Shown: positions 18,057 through 26,959 of the stretch, piece after piece | How the letters are laid out: the number at the start of each line of letters is the position of its first letter | How positions within the stretch are numbered: position 1 is the stretch's first letter | Source of the DNA: Paracoccus sediminis | GTDB taxonomy: Bacteria; Pseudomonadota; Alphaproteobacteria; Rhodobacterales; Rhodobacteraceae | Assembly (NCBI RefSeq): GCF_900188295.1 | Contig: NZ_FZNM01000001.1 | Coordinates: 1 to 64,000, forward strand | Direction: 5' to 3' | DNA length: 64,000 bases | Made by a program: the position numbers and the translations under genes | The notes under the pieces: generated by a model | Databases searched by the model: none | What the model was told of the DNA's origin: nothing | The model's input: the letters and a program-made list of their open reading frames with translations, nothing else

Positions 18057-19079
18057 TCAGTTCGAGCTGTGGATCCGGACGGCCAGCCGGGGTCGCTTGT
18101 TGACCGGCAGGATCGAGGCCTCGGTCATCACGTCGATCCAGCGGCCCTTCTCGTCGAGATGCTGGCGGGCGTAGAGGGGCAGGCCGATGGTGTTGGCGGT
18201 TTCCAGCAGGTTCGCGGGGCCGCCATAGGTGGTGAAGGTGTCCATCGTGCCGAGCGGGAAGGCGATGCCCTCGTTCGCCGGAACTAGCCGTTCGGTGGCC
18301 TTGGTGGAGAGGGTGACGGTGCCGGAATATTCCTCGAAGAGGATGCCGGCGAAGGGGAAGTTGCGGCGGACGTCCTCGCGCAGCGGCTGGGCGCCGGTCG
18401 AGGCGTAGAACTTGTAGGCCTCCTCGGTCTTCGGATGCGCGATCAGCTTGTCGAAGAACTCGCGGCTGACCAGCGCATGGACCGAGGTCATCGCCTCGCC
18501 GAGGAGGTTGTCCTCAATGGCCCGCAGCACCTCGCGCACCTTGCCCTGCACGTTCGTGCCTGCGGTGCCGAGCACGAAGTCGACCGAGATCTGCGCCAGG
18601 CCGAATTCGGTGAAGTAGTTGTAGATGGTCGTGCCCGCCCCGTCCTTCACGATGCCGCGGAGCGCGTTCATCTCCATGTATTCGCGGGTCTGGGCGTGCT
18701 TGCGGCGCATGAGGAGCAGCTTGCGGTTCATCACCTCGACGAGCGGATCGGCCGCATCGAACGTGCCCAGCGCGGGTTGTCCCTGGATATCGGCAGGCAG
18801 GATGACGTCGTCATGCGGGATCCACGGCAGGGCGAAGCTGCGCATCGACCGGCCTTCGCGCGTGCCGACGGTGGCGGGGCCGCCGAGCGGGACAGAGGGG
18901 AGAAGGCTGAGGACGCCCTCGTATTGCTCGATGATGACGGACCGTTGGCTGACCCCTTCGAAGCGGAAGAGGCCGATCTGGGCGAGGCGGGTGTAGAGGT
19001 TGGGCAGGATGTTGATGGCCTGCGTCATCTCGGCCAGCGAATAGCCGCCAGCGTCGAAGGGATTGCGGATGAGGGTCAT
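18057..19079 (-). CDS. Major capsid protein (lambda E family)
   Basis: This 340-residue protein begins MTLIRNPFDAGGYSLAEMTQ. LPNLYTRLAQIGLFRFEGVSQ and DPLVEVMNRKLLLMRRKHAQ match lambda gpE-type capsid proteins. It forms the icosahedral shell. ATG 19079 matches the family start; the longer open frame runs back into the decoration gene. Directly upstream lie decoration protein, protease/scaffold and portal, as in lambda. Confidence 0.92.
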   Translation of the reverse strand: MTLIRNPFDAGGYSLAEMTQAINILPNLYTRLAQIGLFRFEGVSQRSVIIEQYEGVLSLLPSVPLGGPATVGTREGRSMRSFALPWIPHDDVILPADIQGQPALGTFDAADPLVEVMNRKLLLMRRKHAQTREYMEMNALRGIVKDGAGTTIYNYFTEFGLAQISVDFVLGTAGTNVQGKVREVLRAIEDNLLGEAMTSVHALVSREFFDKLIAHPKTEEAYKFYASTGAQPLREDVRRNFPFAGILFEEYSGTVTLSTKATERLVPANEGIAFPLGTMDTFTTYGGPANLLETANTIGLPLYARQHLDEKGRWIDVMTEASILPVNKRPRLAVRIHSSN

Positions 19080-19107
19080 GGGGGATGCTCCGGGGGAATG
19101 AGGGGGA

Positions 19108-19488
19108 TCAGACGCCGTCGCGGGCGACGATGCCTGCGGCGGCCAGCTGGCCGATCTTGGTGGTGATCTTCGCCGCGTCATCGACGGTGGCGTCGTAGGC
19201 GAGGCCCGCGCGCGAGACGATGGCGGGGCCGCGGGCAATGACGATGCCCACCGCGTCCGCCAGCGTGGCATCGACGGCATAGAGCAGGACGGCCGAGGCG
19301 GTCTGCGCGCCATCGGTGCCGCCGCTGGTCGCCAGCTTGTATTTGCCGCTGGCGGTGATCCGGCCGAGGACGGCGCCGACAGGGTAGGGCATGCCCGCGA
19401 GCAGCGTCACCACCTCGCGGGTGTAGTTGGGGTTGACCTCATATTTGAGGACATCGCCCATGCTGGGCGGTTCCGTCAGGACGGGCAT
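19108..19488 (-). CDS. Head decoration protein (lambda D-like)
   Basis: This 126-residue protein (SMGDVLKYEVNPNYTREVVT, MPYPVGAVLGRITASGKYK) matches the HDPD/lambda gpD-like decoration family. Trimers stabilise the expanded capsid. It lies between protease/scaffold and capsid, the conserved lambda order. Confidence 0.9.
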   Translation of the reverse strand: MPVLTEPPSMGDVLKYEVNPNYTREVVTLLAGMPYPVGAVLGRITASGKYKLATSGGTDGAQTASAVLLYAVDATLADAVGIVIARGPAIVSRAGLAYDATVDDAAKITTKIGQLAAAGIVARDGV

Positions 19489-19529
19489 GGTTCAGTCTCC
19501 ACGATGTTGGGGGATGGGATGCGCCGGGA

Positions 19530-19904
19530 TCAGCGCGAGGCGGCGGCCGACTTCTTCGCGGCCGCGACGATGGGGCTTTCCTTGGCCCCTTGTGCGGGGG
19601 CCGTGGCGATGATGCCCGCGGCATCACTGCGCGCGGCGAGATCGGCCAGGACCTTCGCACGCAGCGCCTCGGGCTTCACGCCCTTCGCGACGGCATCGGC
19701 GGCATCGATCTGGATGCCGAGCCGGGCGGCCTGCGCGCAGACTTGCGCGACCTCCGCCGCCTCTGCGCGGATGGCTTCGGGCGACATCGCGGCCGCCGCC
19801 GTCTGCGGCGGTGCGATTGCCGTGGGCGCGGCCGGTTCCGGCGGGGTGCTGGCAGCAGGCGCGGTCGCAGGCTGCGCATGATCTTCGGGGGCAGTGGTCA
19901 TCAT
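19530..19904 (-). CDS. Nested in-frame scaffold protein (lambda Nu3-like)
   Basis: Inside the protease gene, in the same frame, two adjacent ATG codons (19904 and 19901) lie just after a strong ribosome-binding sequence (AGAGGAAAGG). The resulting 124-residue product is the Ala/Pro-rich, helical C-terminal part of the protease, matching the layout of lambda C/Nu3 where the scaffold is made from an internal start. It would assemble the procapsid and then be cleaved. Confidence 0.6.
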   Translation of the reverse strand: MMTTAPEDHAQPATAPAASTPPEPAAPTAIAPPQTAAAAMSPEAIRAEAAEVAQVCAQAARLGIQIDAADAVAKGVKPEALRAKVLADLAARSDAAGIIATAPAQGAKESPIVAAAKKSAAASR

Positions 19905-20843
19905 CAGGCCCTTTCCTCTGGGGGTGGATGTGCCGCGGGGTGCGGCGGCGAAAGCGCGGAAGGCGGTGACGGGATCGGCCACCTCGTCGGCAAGACCGGC
20001 GAAGACCGCCGCCTCACCGCGGAACACGGCGGCTTCGGTGCTTAGCGCGCGTAGGGTGTCGAGGCGGCGACCACGACCTTCGGCGACGGTTTCGGCGAAG
20101 AGCTGACGCAGGTCTTCCAGCTCGCCCGCGATCCGGGCGCGGACGGTCTCGCGCAGGGGCTGGTAGGGGTTCGCATCGACCTTGCGGGCTCCAGCATGGA
20201 TCAGCGTGACGGCGATGCCCTTCTGATCGAGCGCCCCGCTCATGTCGCTGTGCATGGCCACGACGCCGATGCTGCCAACTGCCCCGGTACGCGGCAGGAT
20301 GATCCGCTCGGCCTGGGATGCGAGGGCGTAGGCGGCCGAAAGGGCGTGATCCGCGACGAAGGCATGGATGGGTTTCACCTGACGCGCGGCGCGGAGGCGA
20401 TCCGCCAGATCGAAGGCCCCCGCCACTTCGCCACCGAAGCTGTCGATGTCGAGGGCGATGCCGCGGATCGCCGGATCGGCAAGCGCCGCCTGCAGCTGGG
20501 CCGCGATCCCTTCGTAGGATGTCAGCCCCGAGGATTGCCCGATCCAGGCACCACGATGCACCAGCGTGCCTGCGATCTCGATGACGGCGATCCCGTCCAC
20601 CACAGCGAAGGGCTGTCTTCCGTTCCGCGCCTGGCGGTTGGTCAGGTCGTCGCCGAGCAGCGATGCGCGGGCAGGCAGGGTGGCTGCTTCGCGATCCTCG
20701 GCCATGATCTCCAGCCCCTCGACGCTGATCTCCCGCCCCGTGATCCGGGGACCAAGGCCGGTCACGAAGGCCAGTGCCTTGGCAGGATCCACCATCAGGG
20801 GCGTGTTGAAGACGCGCTGGGCGATCTGGGTGTGGTGCATCAT
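19530..20843 (-). CDS. Head maturation protease, S49/ClpP-like (lambda C family)
   Basis: This 437-residue protein has an S49 signal-peptide-peptidase-like domain (about 75-280). GIALDIDSFGGEVAGAFDLA forms the oxyanion region, DHALSAAYALAS carries the likely nucleophilic Ser, and HAGARKVDANPYQPL supplies the likely catalytic Lys. It processes scaffold and portal during head assembly. The C-terminal 125 residues are low complexity and correspond to the nested scaffold. The start overlaps the portal stop by 4 bases. Confidence 0.92.
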   Translation of the reverse strand: MMHHTQIAQRVFNTPLMVDPAKALAFVTGLGPRITGREISVEGLEIMAEDREAATLPARASLLGDDLTNRQARNGRQPFAVVDGIAVIEIAGTLVHRGAWIGQSSGLTSYEGIAAQLQAALADPAIRGIALDIDSFGGEVAGAFDLADRLRAARQVKPIHAFVADHALSAAYALASQAERIILPRTGAVGSIGVVAMHSDMSGALDQKGIAVTLIHAGARKVDANPYQPLRETVRARIAGELEDLRQLFAETVAEGRGRRLDTLRALSTEAAVFRGEAAVFAGLADEVADPVTAFRAFAAAPRGTSTPRGKGLMMTTAPEDHAQPATAPAASTPPEPAAPTAIAPPQTAAAAMSPEAIRAEAAEVAQVCAQAARLGIQIDAADAVAKGVKPEALRAKVLADLAARSDAAGIIATAPAQGAKESPIVAAAKKSAAASR

Positions 20844-22351
20844 GCGTCCTCCGCGCGCCGGGGTTCCCGGTCCTCCCCATCCTCTTCCTGATTGCCGTCC
20901 TCCTGCTGATCTCGTTGCTGGCCCTCCGCATCACCCGGCGCAGCGCCGCCGCCTGCCGCCTGTGCGGGTGACCCCGGCCGCCGGAAGTCGAGACCCAGTT
21001 CCGCCTCGCGCTTGCGTTCGGCCGCGATTTCCCGGTCGACCTGCTCTGCGTCGTATCCCCGCTCGGCGATGGCCTGTGTGCGGGATTTGAGGCCTGCCTC
21101 GATCTGCAGGATCTCCGCCGCGGCGTCCTTCGCCGGGTCGATCCAGTCCCATTTCGTGGGGAGCCAGTCACAGGCGAGGTAGGCACGCCGGTCGGTGGCA
21201 TAGCCCGGAAAGTCGATGGCGCCCGCCAGCACCGCCGTGTCCATCCAGCGCGTCCAGACCGCCCGGCAGAGCTGGTGAACCATCACCGAATGCTGGAAGG
21301 CGGAGATGCGGCGACGGAAGTCGACCAAGGCGATCCGGGTGTTCGAGAAGTTCCCCTTGGCGGTGTCGCCGGTCAGATACCCATAGGGCACGCCCAGCGC
21401 AGCGCCGATCTGCAGGAGCGTCCGGTACTGGAAGGGTTCGTAGGTGGACCCGGAATCCGGCGTCGAAGGCGTGGTGACGTCTTCGCCCGGATCAAGGCGC
21501 ACCACCTGGCCCGGTTCGACCTCTAGATCGTCCTCGGCCGGATCGAGGGCGGTTTCCGGGGCGGGGGAGGTGATGAACATCGCGAACATCGCCGCGGTCT
21601 TTTTCCGTTCCAGTTCCGCATCGTCGTAGAGATCGAGGGTGAAGAGCTTCACGACGGCCGCGGCGAAGCGTGTCACGCCCCGCAGCTGGCCCGCCTCGAC
21701 CGGATCGAGGATGTGGATCACCTCCGAGGCCGGAACTCGAACCGTTTCGCCCGCCAGCCCCGGATCGGTACTGTCGCCCGGATGGCGGCGCAGGAAATGG
21801 TAGGCGACGCGCCGCCCGATCCCGTCGAATTCGATGCCCTGCCGGATCGATCCCGCGCCGGGCAACACGCGCGTCATGTCCTGCGGCAGCATTTCCGAGG
21901 AGAGCATCTGCAGCTGCATCGGCACGGTCAGCCCGTCCTCCGGCCGTCGCGTGCGGATGCGCAGGAAGACCTCGCCCGCGAGAAACACCTCGCGGGCCGC
22001 CCGGCGCTGCAGCCCGAAGAAGTCGGTCAGCCCCTCGGCATCGGCCTCGTCGGTCCAAGCAAGCCAGAGCTTCTGTAGCTCCTCCTTCTTCGCGGCGTCC
22101 GCGATCTTCGACGAGGGCTTGATCCCGTCACCGACGACGTGGTTCGCGAAAGCATCGACGGCATTTGCGGCGTAGCCGTTGTTGCGCACGAGCCAGCGCG
22201 CCCGGGCGGTGATCGTCTCGCCCGAGGCCGAGATCAGCGTGTTTACATGGGCGCGGGTGGCGCGGAACCCGCGCATGCGACGATGAGACTGTGCGGCGTC
22301 GAACCCGCCGATGATGGACCCAAGGCGGGCACGGAAGGCGTCGAAGACCAT
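20840..22351 (-). CDS. Portal protein (lambda family)
   Basis: This 503-residue protein has NNGYAANAVDAFANHVVGDG near the N-terminus and PYGYLTGDTAKGNFSNTRIA in the clip/stem region, both typical of lambda gpB-family portals. It forms the dodecameric channel for DNA packaging. The C-terminus is rich in Gln, Asp and Glu. It lies 3 bases after the gpW-like gene. Confidence 0.93.
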   Translation of the reverse strand: MVFDAFRARLGSIIGGFDAAQSHRRMRGFRATRAHVNTLISASGETITARARWLVRNNGYAANAVDAFANHVVGDGIKPSSKIADAAKKEELQKLWLAWTDEADAEGLTDFFGLQRRAAREVFLAGEVFLRIRTRRPEDGLTVPMQLQMLSSEMLPQDMTRVLPGAGSIRQGIEFDGIGRRVAYHFLRRHPGDSTDPGLAGETVRVPASEVIHILDPVEAGQLRGVTRFAAAVVKLFTLDLYDDAELERKKTAAMFAMFITSPAPETALDPAEDDLEVEPGQVVRLDPGEDVTTPSTPDSGSTYEPFQYRTLLQIGAALGVPYGYLTGDTAKGNFSNTRIALVDFRRRISAFQHSVMVHQLCRAVWTRWMDTAVLAGAIDFPGYATDRRAYLACDWLPTKWDWIDPAKDAAAEILQIEAGLKSRTQAIAERGYDAEQVDREIAAERKREAELGLDFRRPGSPAQAAGGGAAPGDAEGQQRDQQEDGNQEEDGEDREPRRAEDA

Positions 22352-22354
22352 GGG

Positions 22355-22567
22355 TCAAAGGCCCTTCGTCGCGACGGTGCCCCAGCGACGGCGGCGGGGC
22401 GTCGCAGAGGCGGTGGCGATCCGGCCCTCCAAGTCGCGAACGGCCGCCGCCAGTTCGGCATCCGAGCCATAGGTCACGGTCTTGCCGTCATAGCTGACGC
22501 TGCGCAGCCCGGCGAAGCGGGCTTCCTGCAGCGCGGTCAGCAGGGCCTGCATGCGTTCCAGGTCCAT
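22355..22567 (-). CDS. Head completion protein, gpW-like
   Basis: This 70-residue protein (MDLERMQALLTALQEARFAG) has two short helices around a beta hairpin (VSYDGKTVTYGSDAE), the gpW pattern. It binds under the portal before tail attachment. Its start shares one base with the terminase stop (TGATG). Confidence 0.85.
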   Translation of the reverse strand: MDLERMQALLTALQEARFAGLRSVSYDGKTVTYGSDAELAAAVRDLEGRIATASATPRRRRWGTVATKGL

Positions 22568-24618
22568 CAGTCCCTCATGAAGTTCGGGGTGTAGGCCCGC
22601 CGTTTCCGGCGTGGCGTGGTCAGGGTTCCGGCCTTCGGTTGGGCCGGGTCTTGTGTGGCGATGTCGGTTGCGGTGGCCGTGGGCAGGCGCGTTTCCACGC
22701 CCGCCTGCGCTTCCAGCCGCCGCCAGGTTGCCTCGTCCCATCGGTCGGCGCCGAGGATCCACGCCGCGGCACGGGCATAGACCCGGCAGTCCAGCGCCTC
22801 GTTCCGCTCGCGCATCTTCTGCCATTCCTGATGGGCATAGCCGCGCTTGTTGCGGATGGTGACCAGCTGTTCCGCCACCAGCTGTTTCAGCCATTCTGTG
22901 TCCGCCCAGCCGGGCAGGTGGATCGTGCCGGGGGCATCGAGGGCGCCCGAGCCGCGCGCCTCGTCCGAGGGGCGTTCGATCCGCAGGAAGCGGTAGGTCT
23001 CCGCCTTGAAAGTCGCGGTCGCGACCGACCAGAGCCGCGCGCCGCGGCGCAGCCGTTTCCCGCCGATGGTGGCGTCAACGAAGGTCGGGCCCGAGACCGG
23101 TGCCGACCGGTTGAAGCCCTCAAGCCCCTTCAGGGGCGCTACCTGTTCGAACCCGACCTTGCGCGACCATGCATAGACCGCCGCGGCCTCGTAGCCGGTG
23201 TCGATGCCAAGTCTTGCCACGGTCATGAAGGCGCCGTTGGCATGCTGCCAGCTGCGCCCGAGCAGGGCGGTGAGCTTGTCCCAGGCGGCGGGGTCGTCGG
23301 GGCCGCCCGGGATGACGATGTGATCGACAAGCCAGCTTTCCATGCCCCGGCCCCAGGCCCAGATGTCGACCTCGATCCGGTCCCTCTGGACGTCGGCCCC
23401 GGCCGTCAGAAACAACCCCGCCATGGGCACCGTGCCCGGCTTCCAGGATTCACGCCGATCCGCCAGCCGTTGCCACTCCGGCGCATCGCCCGACTCGACC
23501 CATGTCTCGCCCAGCAGCGTGTTGCGCGCGGCGCGCAGCGTCTCGTCCGAACCTTGGGCCGCCAGCCACTCCCGCGCGACGTCGGACCAGCTTTTCCACC
23601 CGAGCGGCGAATAGAGCGCCGAGAGATGGAAGCCGATGGCCTTCGGATCCCTGGAAACCGCTGTTGCCCGCCATTCCCCCTTGGCCAGCATCTCGGTCTT
23701 GTGGTGCTCGGCGATGGGGCGTTCGCAGCCTTCGCAGTGATAGGCGGCGGTTTCCGGCTTCCCCTTCGCCCAGCGCAGCCGGTCGAATTGCAGCCATTGC
23801 ATCGTGCCACAATGCGGGCAGGGCACAAAATAGCGCCGCTGGTCGCTGGCCTCGAACTCCCGCTCGATCCGGGACAGCCCCCGGATCGTGGGCGTCGAGA
23901 CCATGAACACCTTGCGCCGGTGCGAGAAGGTCGTCGTCCGCGCCTCTGCCAGCGTGACCGGATCGCCTTCCTCGTCGGCCGAGGCGGGATAGGCGTCAAC
24001 CTCGTCGAGGAAGACATAGCGCGCAGGCATCGACCGCAGGCCGGTGGCCGAATTGGCTCCGGTCAAGACCAGGATGCCGCCGGGGAATTCCTTCGACAGC
24101 ATCGAATTCCCGGCATCGCGCGACCGGGCCGGGTTCACCCGTTCGCGTAGGGCCGGGCTGTCCGCGATCAGTGGATCAAGGCGGCCCCGCGAGGTGCGCT
24201 TGGCCAGTTCCAGGCTCGGCAGCACCGCCAGCATCGGCCCCGGCGCGTGATGGATGACGAAGCCGATCCAGTTGTTGCCCGCTTCCGTGGCCCCGACCTG
24301 CGCCGCCTTCATGAAGGTGATGCGCTGGGCGGGATGGCCCGGCGACAGCGCATCCATGATCTCGCGCAGGTAAGGGGCCCGGGCGGTGCGATAGCGCCCC
24401 GGCTCGGCCGCGCCACGCGACGACAGCCAGCGATGCTGATCCGCCCATTCCGACACCGTCAGGTTCGGATCCGGGCGGAGGCCCTGTCGCCAGACCCGCA
24501 GCAGGTCCTCGGCGCCGTCGAAGCCTAGATCGAGGTCGGCCGTCAGATCGTTGTCATCGTCCTCATCATGCAAGCGAGACCCGGAGGTCGGCGAGGGCGT
24601 CGAGCTGTTCGCGGACAT
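22567..24618 (-). CDS. Terminase large subunit (GpA family)
   Basis: This 683-residue protein has an ATPase domain with the variant Walker A motif KAAQVGATEAG (about 104-114) and Walker B RYVFLDEVDAYP, then a Cys-x2-Cys pair set (CPHC, CEGC) near 270-300, and a C-terminal nuclease domain (GADVQRDRIEVDIWAWGRG). These features are typical of lambda GpA-type motors, which cut concatemers and pump DNA into the procapsid. The start lies inside the upstream small-subunit gene. Confidence 0.95.
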   Translation of the reverse strand: MSANSSTPSPTSGSRLHDEDDDNDLTADLDLGFDGAEDLLRVWRQGLRPDPNLTVSEWADQHRWLSSRGAAEPGRYRTARAPYLREIMDALSPGHPAQRITFMKAAQVGATEAGNNWIGFVIHHAPGPMLAVLPSLELAKRTSRGRLDPLIADSPALRERVNPARSRDAGNSMLSKEFPGGILVLTGANSATGLRSMPARYVFLDEVDAYPASADEEGDPVTLAEARTTTFSHRRKVFMVSTPTIRGLSRIEREFEASDQRRYFVPCPHCGTMQWLQFDRLRWAKGKPETAAYHCEGCERPIAEHHKTEMLAKGEWRATAVSRDPKAIGFHLSALYSPLGWKSWSDVAREWLAAQGSDETLRAARNTLLGETWVESGDAPEWQRLADRRESWKPGTVPMAGLFLTAGADVQRDRIEVDIWAWGRGMESWLVDHIVIPGGPDDPAAWDKLTALLGRSWQHANGAFMTVARLGIDTGYEAAAVYAWSRKVGFEQVAPLKGLEGFNRSAPVSGPTFVDATIGGKRLRRGARLWSVATATFKAETYRFLRIERPSDEARGSGALDAPGTIHLPGWADTEWLKQLVAEQLVTIRNKRGYAHQEWQKMRERNEALDCRVYARAAAWILGADRWDEATWRRLEAQAGVETRLPTATATDIATQDPAQPKAGTLTTPRRKRRAYTPNFMRD

Positions 24619-25102
24619 GGGCTTCCAGCACCCTCTGCATGATCGCGGTCTCGATCGTCACCGATGCCCCGGATTGCCGTTCCACCTCCGCCATGATCTG
24701 CGCCGCCATCAGCGCGGCCACCCGTCCGGGCCAGGTCACCCAGACATCCCGTTCCTGCCGCGCCAGGCGAAACACCAGCGTTTCCGCCCGCGCACGGTCG
24801 ACCAGCGTGCCCTTCTTCTTCTGGACCGCGATCTGCTTGTCCTGCGCGGCATAGACCGTCAGCAGCGTGCGGGCCTTGATGTAGGACGAGGTCTCGCCCG
24901 CACCGCTGGCCAGCCCGTCACCACCAAGCGACCTACGCTGCTGGTCGGGAGCCGTCATCTCGGCCCGCCGCACATCCGAGGCCGCGGCGTTGATCGACCC
25001 GTCGTCATGGACCACCAGCCGCCCGTTCTTGCGCGCCTTCTGCACCCCGCCGCGCGACAGCCCGGAATGGGCCGCATACTCGCGTTCGCTCATGCCTTTC
25101 AT
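24566..25102 (-). CDS. Terminase small subunit / Nu1-like DNA-packaging protein
   Basis: The predicted 178-residue protein begins MKGMSEREYAAHSGLSRGG, a winged-helix-like DNA-binding segment as in lambda Nu1, followed by a long helical part (LTVYAAQDKQIAVQKKKGTL, RQERDVWVTWPGRVAA). It should recognise the packaging site and recruit the large subunit, which it overlaps by 53 bases. ATG 25093 is an equally possible start; the TTG at 25150 is less likely. Confidence 0.78.
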   Translation of the reverse strand: MKGMSEREYAAHSGLSRGGVQKARKNGRLVVHDDGSINAAASDVRRAEMTAPDQQRRSLGGDGLASGAGETSSYIKARTLLTVYAAQDKQIAVQKKKGTLVDRARAETLVFRLARQERDVWVTWPGRVAALMAAQIMAEVERQSGASVTIETAIMQRVLEAHVREQLDALADLRVSLA

Positions 25103-25236
25103 GGTGCCGTTGTGCCTGTCAAGATATTGAAAATAAACAGGAAAATACAATCAATCCCGTTGATTGTTTCCCCCTCCGGAGCGATTCTGTCGTCCATCAA
25201 CAGGCCGCATCGCGCCGATCCCAGGAGGGCTTCACC

Positions 25237-25452
25237 ATGACCACGACCACCATCCGCATCGACTATTCCACCCTTCCCGAGGGCTTCGACCTGAGCCGCC
25301 CGGATGCCATTGCCGAGGTCATCGAGCAGGCACTGCGCGAGAGCGGGATCCCGGCCGAGGCGTCCGACGTCCTGTCGCACCTGAAGATCGAACTGCCGAC
25401 CGCCCAGCTTGGTGCCGCCAGCCGCACGCTGGCCGAGATGCGGCTGATCTGA
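25237..25452 (+). CDS. Small phage protein, plus strand
   Basis: This 71-residue acidic protein (MTTTTIRIDYSTLPEGFDLS) has a good ribosome-binding site (CCAGGAGG) upstream. It is the first of three plus-strand genes between the packaging genes and the methylases, all on the opposite strand to their surroundings. No family was recognised. Divergent orientation from the terminase gene puts both promoters in 25103-25236. Confidence 0.6.
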   Translation: MTTTTIRIDYSTLPEGFDLSRPDAIAEVIEQALRESGIPAEASDVLSHLKIELPTAQLGAASRTLAEMRLI

Positions 25453-25563
25453 CCGGAGCGATCAGAACGCACTGATATTGCTCCGATTTGCCTACGATCA
25501 TCCGCCCTGCAGAGCGATGGTGTTCGCACCAGAACGATGCAACTCACCGAAGGATGCCCCGCC

Positions 25564-25791
25564 ATGACCACCCGCCGCGCAGCCGACAATTCCAAAGCCC
25601 TCGACGCCTTCATCGCCGCCAAGGCCGAGATCGACACGATGCTGGAGCGCCTGAAGGCCCTGAGCGACGACCACTTCGAGACCCACCCCGACGAGATCAA
25701 CTGGGGGCATGTCGGCACGCTGAAGCACTATGCGGGCCTGCTGCGCCAGATCACCGACAGCGCCTTCAAGGAAGGCGAACACGCCGCCTGA
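25564..25791 (+). CDS. Small phage protein, plus strand
   Basis: This 75-residue protein (MTTRRAADNSKALDAFIAAK) is mostly helical with charged heptad-like spacing (DTMLERLKALSDDHFETHPD). No family recognised. ATG 25564 is preferred over 25537 because it gives the usual compact start. It lies 111 bases after the previous gene in the same plus-strand group. Confidence 0.6.
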   Translation: MTTRRAADNSKALDAFIAAKAEIDTMLERLKALSDDHFETHPDEINWGHVGTLKHYAGLLRQITDSAFKEGEHAA

Positions 25792-25886
25792 CGCGCCCAC
25801 ACGGCGCGACGGCCGCCCCGTCCGACGACGGGGCTTGCCTCCGTAGAAGGCGCGCACAGCGCGCGCCGCAGCGCCCGGAGGCCCCG

Positions 25887-26450
25887 ATGACCACCCCGTC
25901 CGACACCCAATCCCTGATCCTGTCCCGCGCCGCGACCCGGCCCGGCAACCTCGCCCTGCCGCTGCCCGAGGGGCTGGTCGGCGCCGCCGCCAAGATGGTG
26001 GTCGGCAAGATGATCGCCCACGGCTGGCTCGAGGAGGTCGAGGCCAACCTGCGCCGCAACGAGCCGATGTGGCGCGAGACCGGCGACGGCCACGGCACCA
26101 CGCTGATTGCCACCGAGGCCGGGCTGGAGGCCATCGGGATCGAGCCGTTGGCGGCCAGTGCTGTCGCCAGCGCGCGGAAGGCGAAGCCGAAACCGGAACC
26201 GGTGCAGACGCCCGACGACACCGCCGCCACGAAACCTGTCGCCATCCGCGCTGGCACCAAGCAAGCGCAGATCATCGCCATGCTCCAGCGCCCCGAGGGC
26301 GCAACGGTCGCCGAGATGGTCGCGGCGACCGGATGGTTGGCCCATACCGTCCGCGGCGCCATCTCTGGGGCGCTGAAGAAGAAGCTGCGCCTACCCATCG
26401 CCGCGGAGAAGGTCGAGGGCAGGGGGACTGTCTACAAGCTGCCCGCCTGA
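25887..26450 (+). CDS. DUF3489-domain protein
   Basis: This 187-residue protein has a C-terminal DUF3489 domain (about 115-187: GTKQAQIIAMLQRPEGATVA, then GWLAHTVRGAISGALKKKLR), a small winged-helix-like fold common in alphaproteobacterial phages and plasmids. The N-terminal half is also helical (GLVGAAAKMVVGKMIAHGWL). A DNA-binding role is inferred. An 8-bp hairpin (GCCCCGTC / GACGGGGC, 25815-25834) just upstream could weaken readthrough or regulate the gene. Confidence 0.75.
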   Translation: MTTPSDTQSLILSRAATRPGNLALPLPEGLVGAAAKMVVGKMIAHGWLEEVEANLRRNEPMWRETGDGHGTTLIATEAGLEAIGIEPLAASAVASARKAKPKPEPVQTPDDTAATKPVAIRAGTKQAQIIAMLQRPEGATVAEMVAATGWLAHTVRGAISGALKKKLRLPIAAEKVEGRGTVYKLPA

Positions 26451-26472
26451 GCCTTCAACGAATACCACACTG

Positions 26473-26502
26473 CGCCGCCGCCCCGCCCGGGCGGCGGTTC
26501 TT
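26473..26502. terminator. Candidate terminator between convergent genes
   Basis: A 7-bp GC stem (CGCCGCC / GGCGGCG) with a 10-nt loop and a pyrimidine-rich run (TTCTTC) fills the 51-bp gap between the DUF3489 gene (+) and the next minus-strand gene. Location between converging stops supports a terminator; the T run is imperfect. Confidence 0.45.
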
Positions 26503-26699
26503 CATTGCCACGACAGAAGATCGCGGGCCGCCGCCTGCAGGATGTCCTGCGCCATCCGTGGCTCGCAAGTGTAGATCCCGCCCGGTTCCGGTTCGCCCAC
26601 ATTGTCCTCGAACCACGCCCGCCCCTCGTCCGAGATCGGACGCAGGACGACGATGGTCCCGTGATCGTTGATTTCGATGTGCTGCCAGCCTTCGGACAT
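26502..26699 (-). CDS. Small hypothetical phage protein
   Basis: This 65-residue acidic protein (MSEGWQHIEINDHGTIVVLR) reads as a compact beta-then-helix domain. No family recognised. It ends the leftward early operon that begins with the methylases and converges on the plus-strand island. Confidence 0.6.
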   Translation of the reverse strand: MSEGWQHIEINDHGTIVVLRPISDEGRAWFEDNVGEPEPGGIYTCEPRMAQDILQAAARDLLSWQ

Positions 26700-26743
26700 G
26701 GGACAAGGCTACCAGTCGCGGGCCCGACGCGCCAGCGATCCGG

Positions 26744-26959
26744 TCAGTCCCGCCGCCAGCGTTCGAACAGCCTGCGCAAGAAATAGCCGCGCAACAGCGA
26801 TACGCCGGTGAACGCGAGGCCGATGGCCAGCTGATCGCCCAGCGCGATGTGGATGCCGAAGACCGGAAACACCATGATCTGCATTCCGACGGCGAGGGCA
26901 TAGCCGACGATCACGTTGGTTGCGGCCTCGGCCAGAGACATGCGGCGGGATTGGGTCAT
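26744..26959 (-). CDS. Small two-helix membrane protein (DUF7220-like)
   Basis: This 71-residue protein has two hydrophobic segments (ATNVIVGYALAVGMQIMVF and IALGDQLAIGLAFTGVSLL) and a basic C-terminus (RGYFLRRLFERWRRD). It resembles small membrane proteins common in alphaproteobacterial prophages (DUF7220-like). Its start overlaps the methylase stop by 4 bases. The role is unknown. Confidence 0.65.
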   Translation of the reverse strand: MTQSRRMSLAEAATNVIVGYALAVGMQIMVFPVFGIHIALGDQLAIGLAFTGVSLLRGYFLRRLFERWRRD

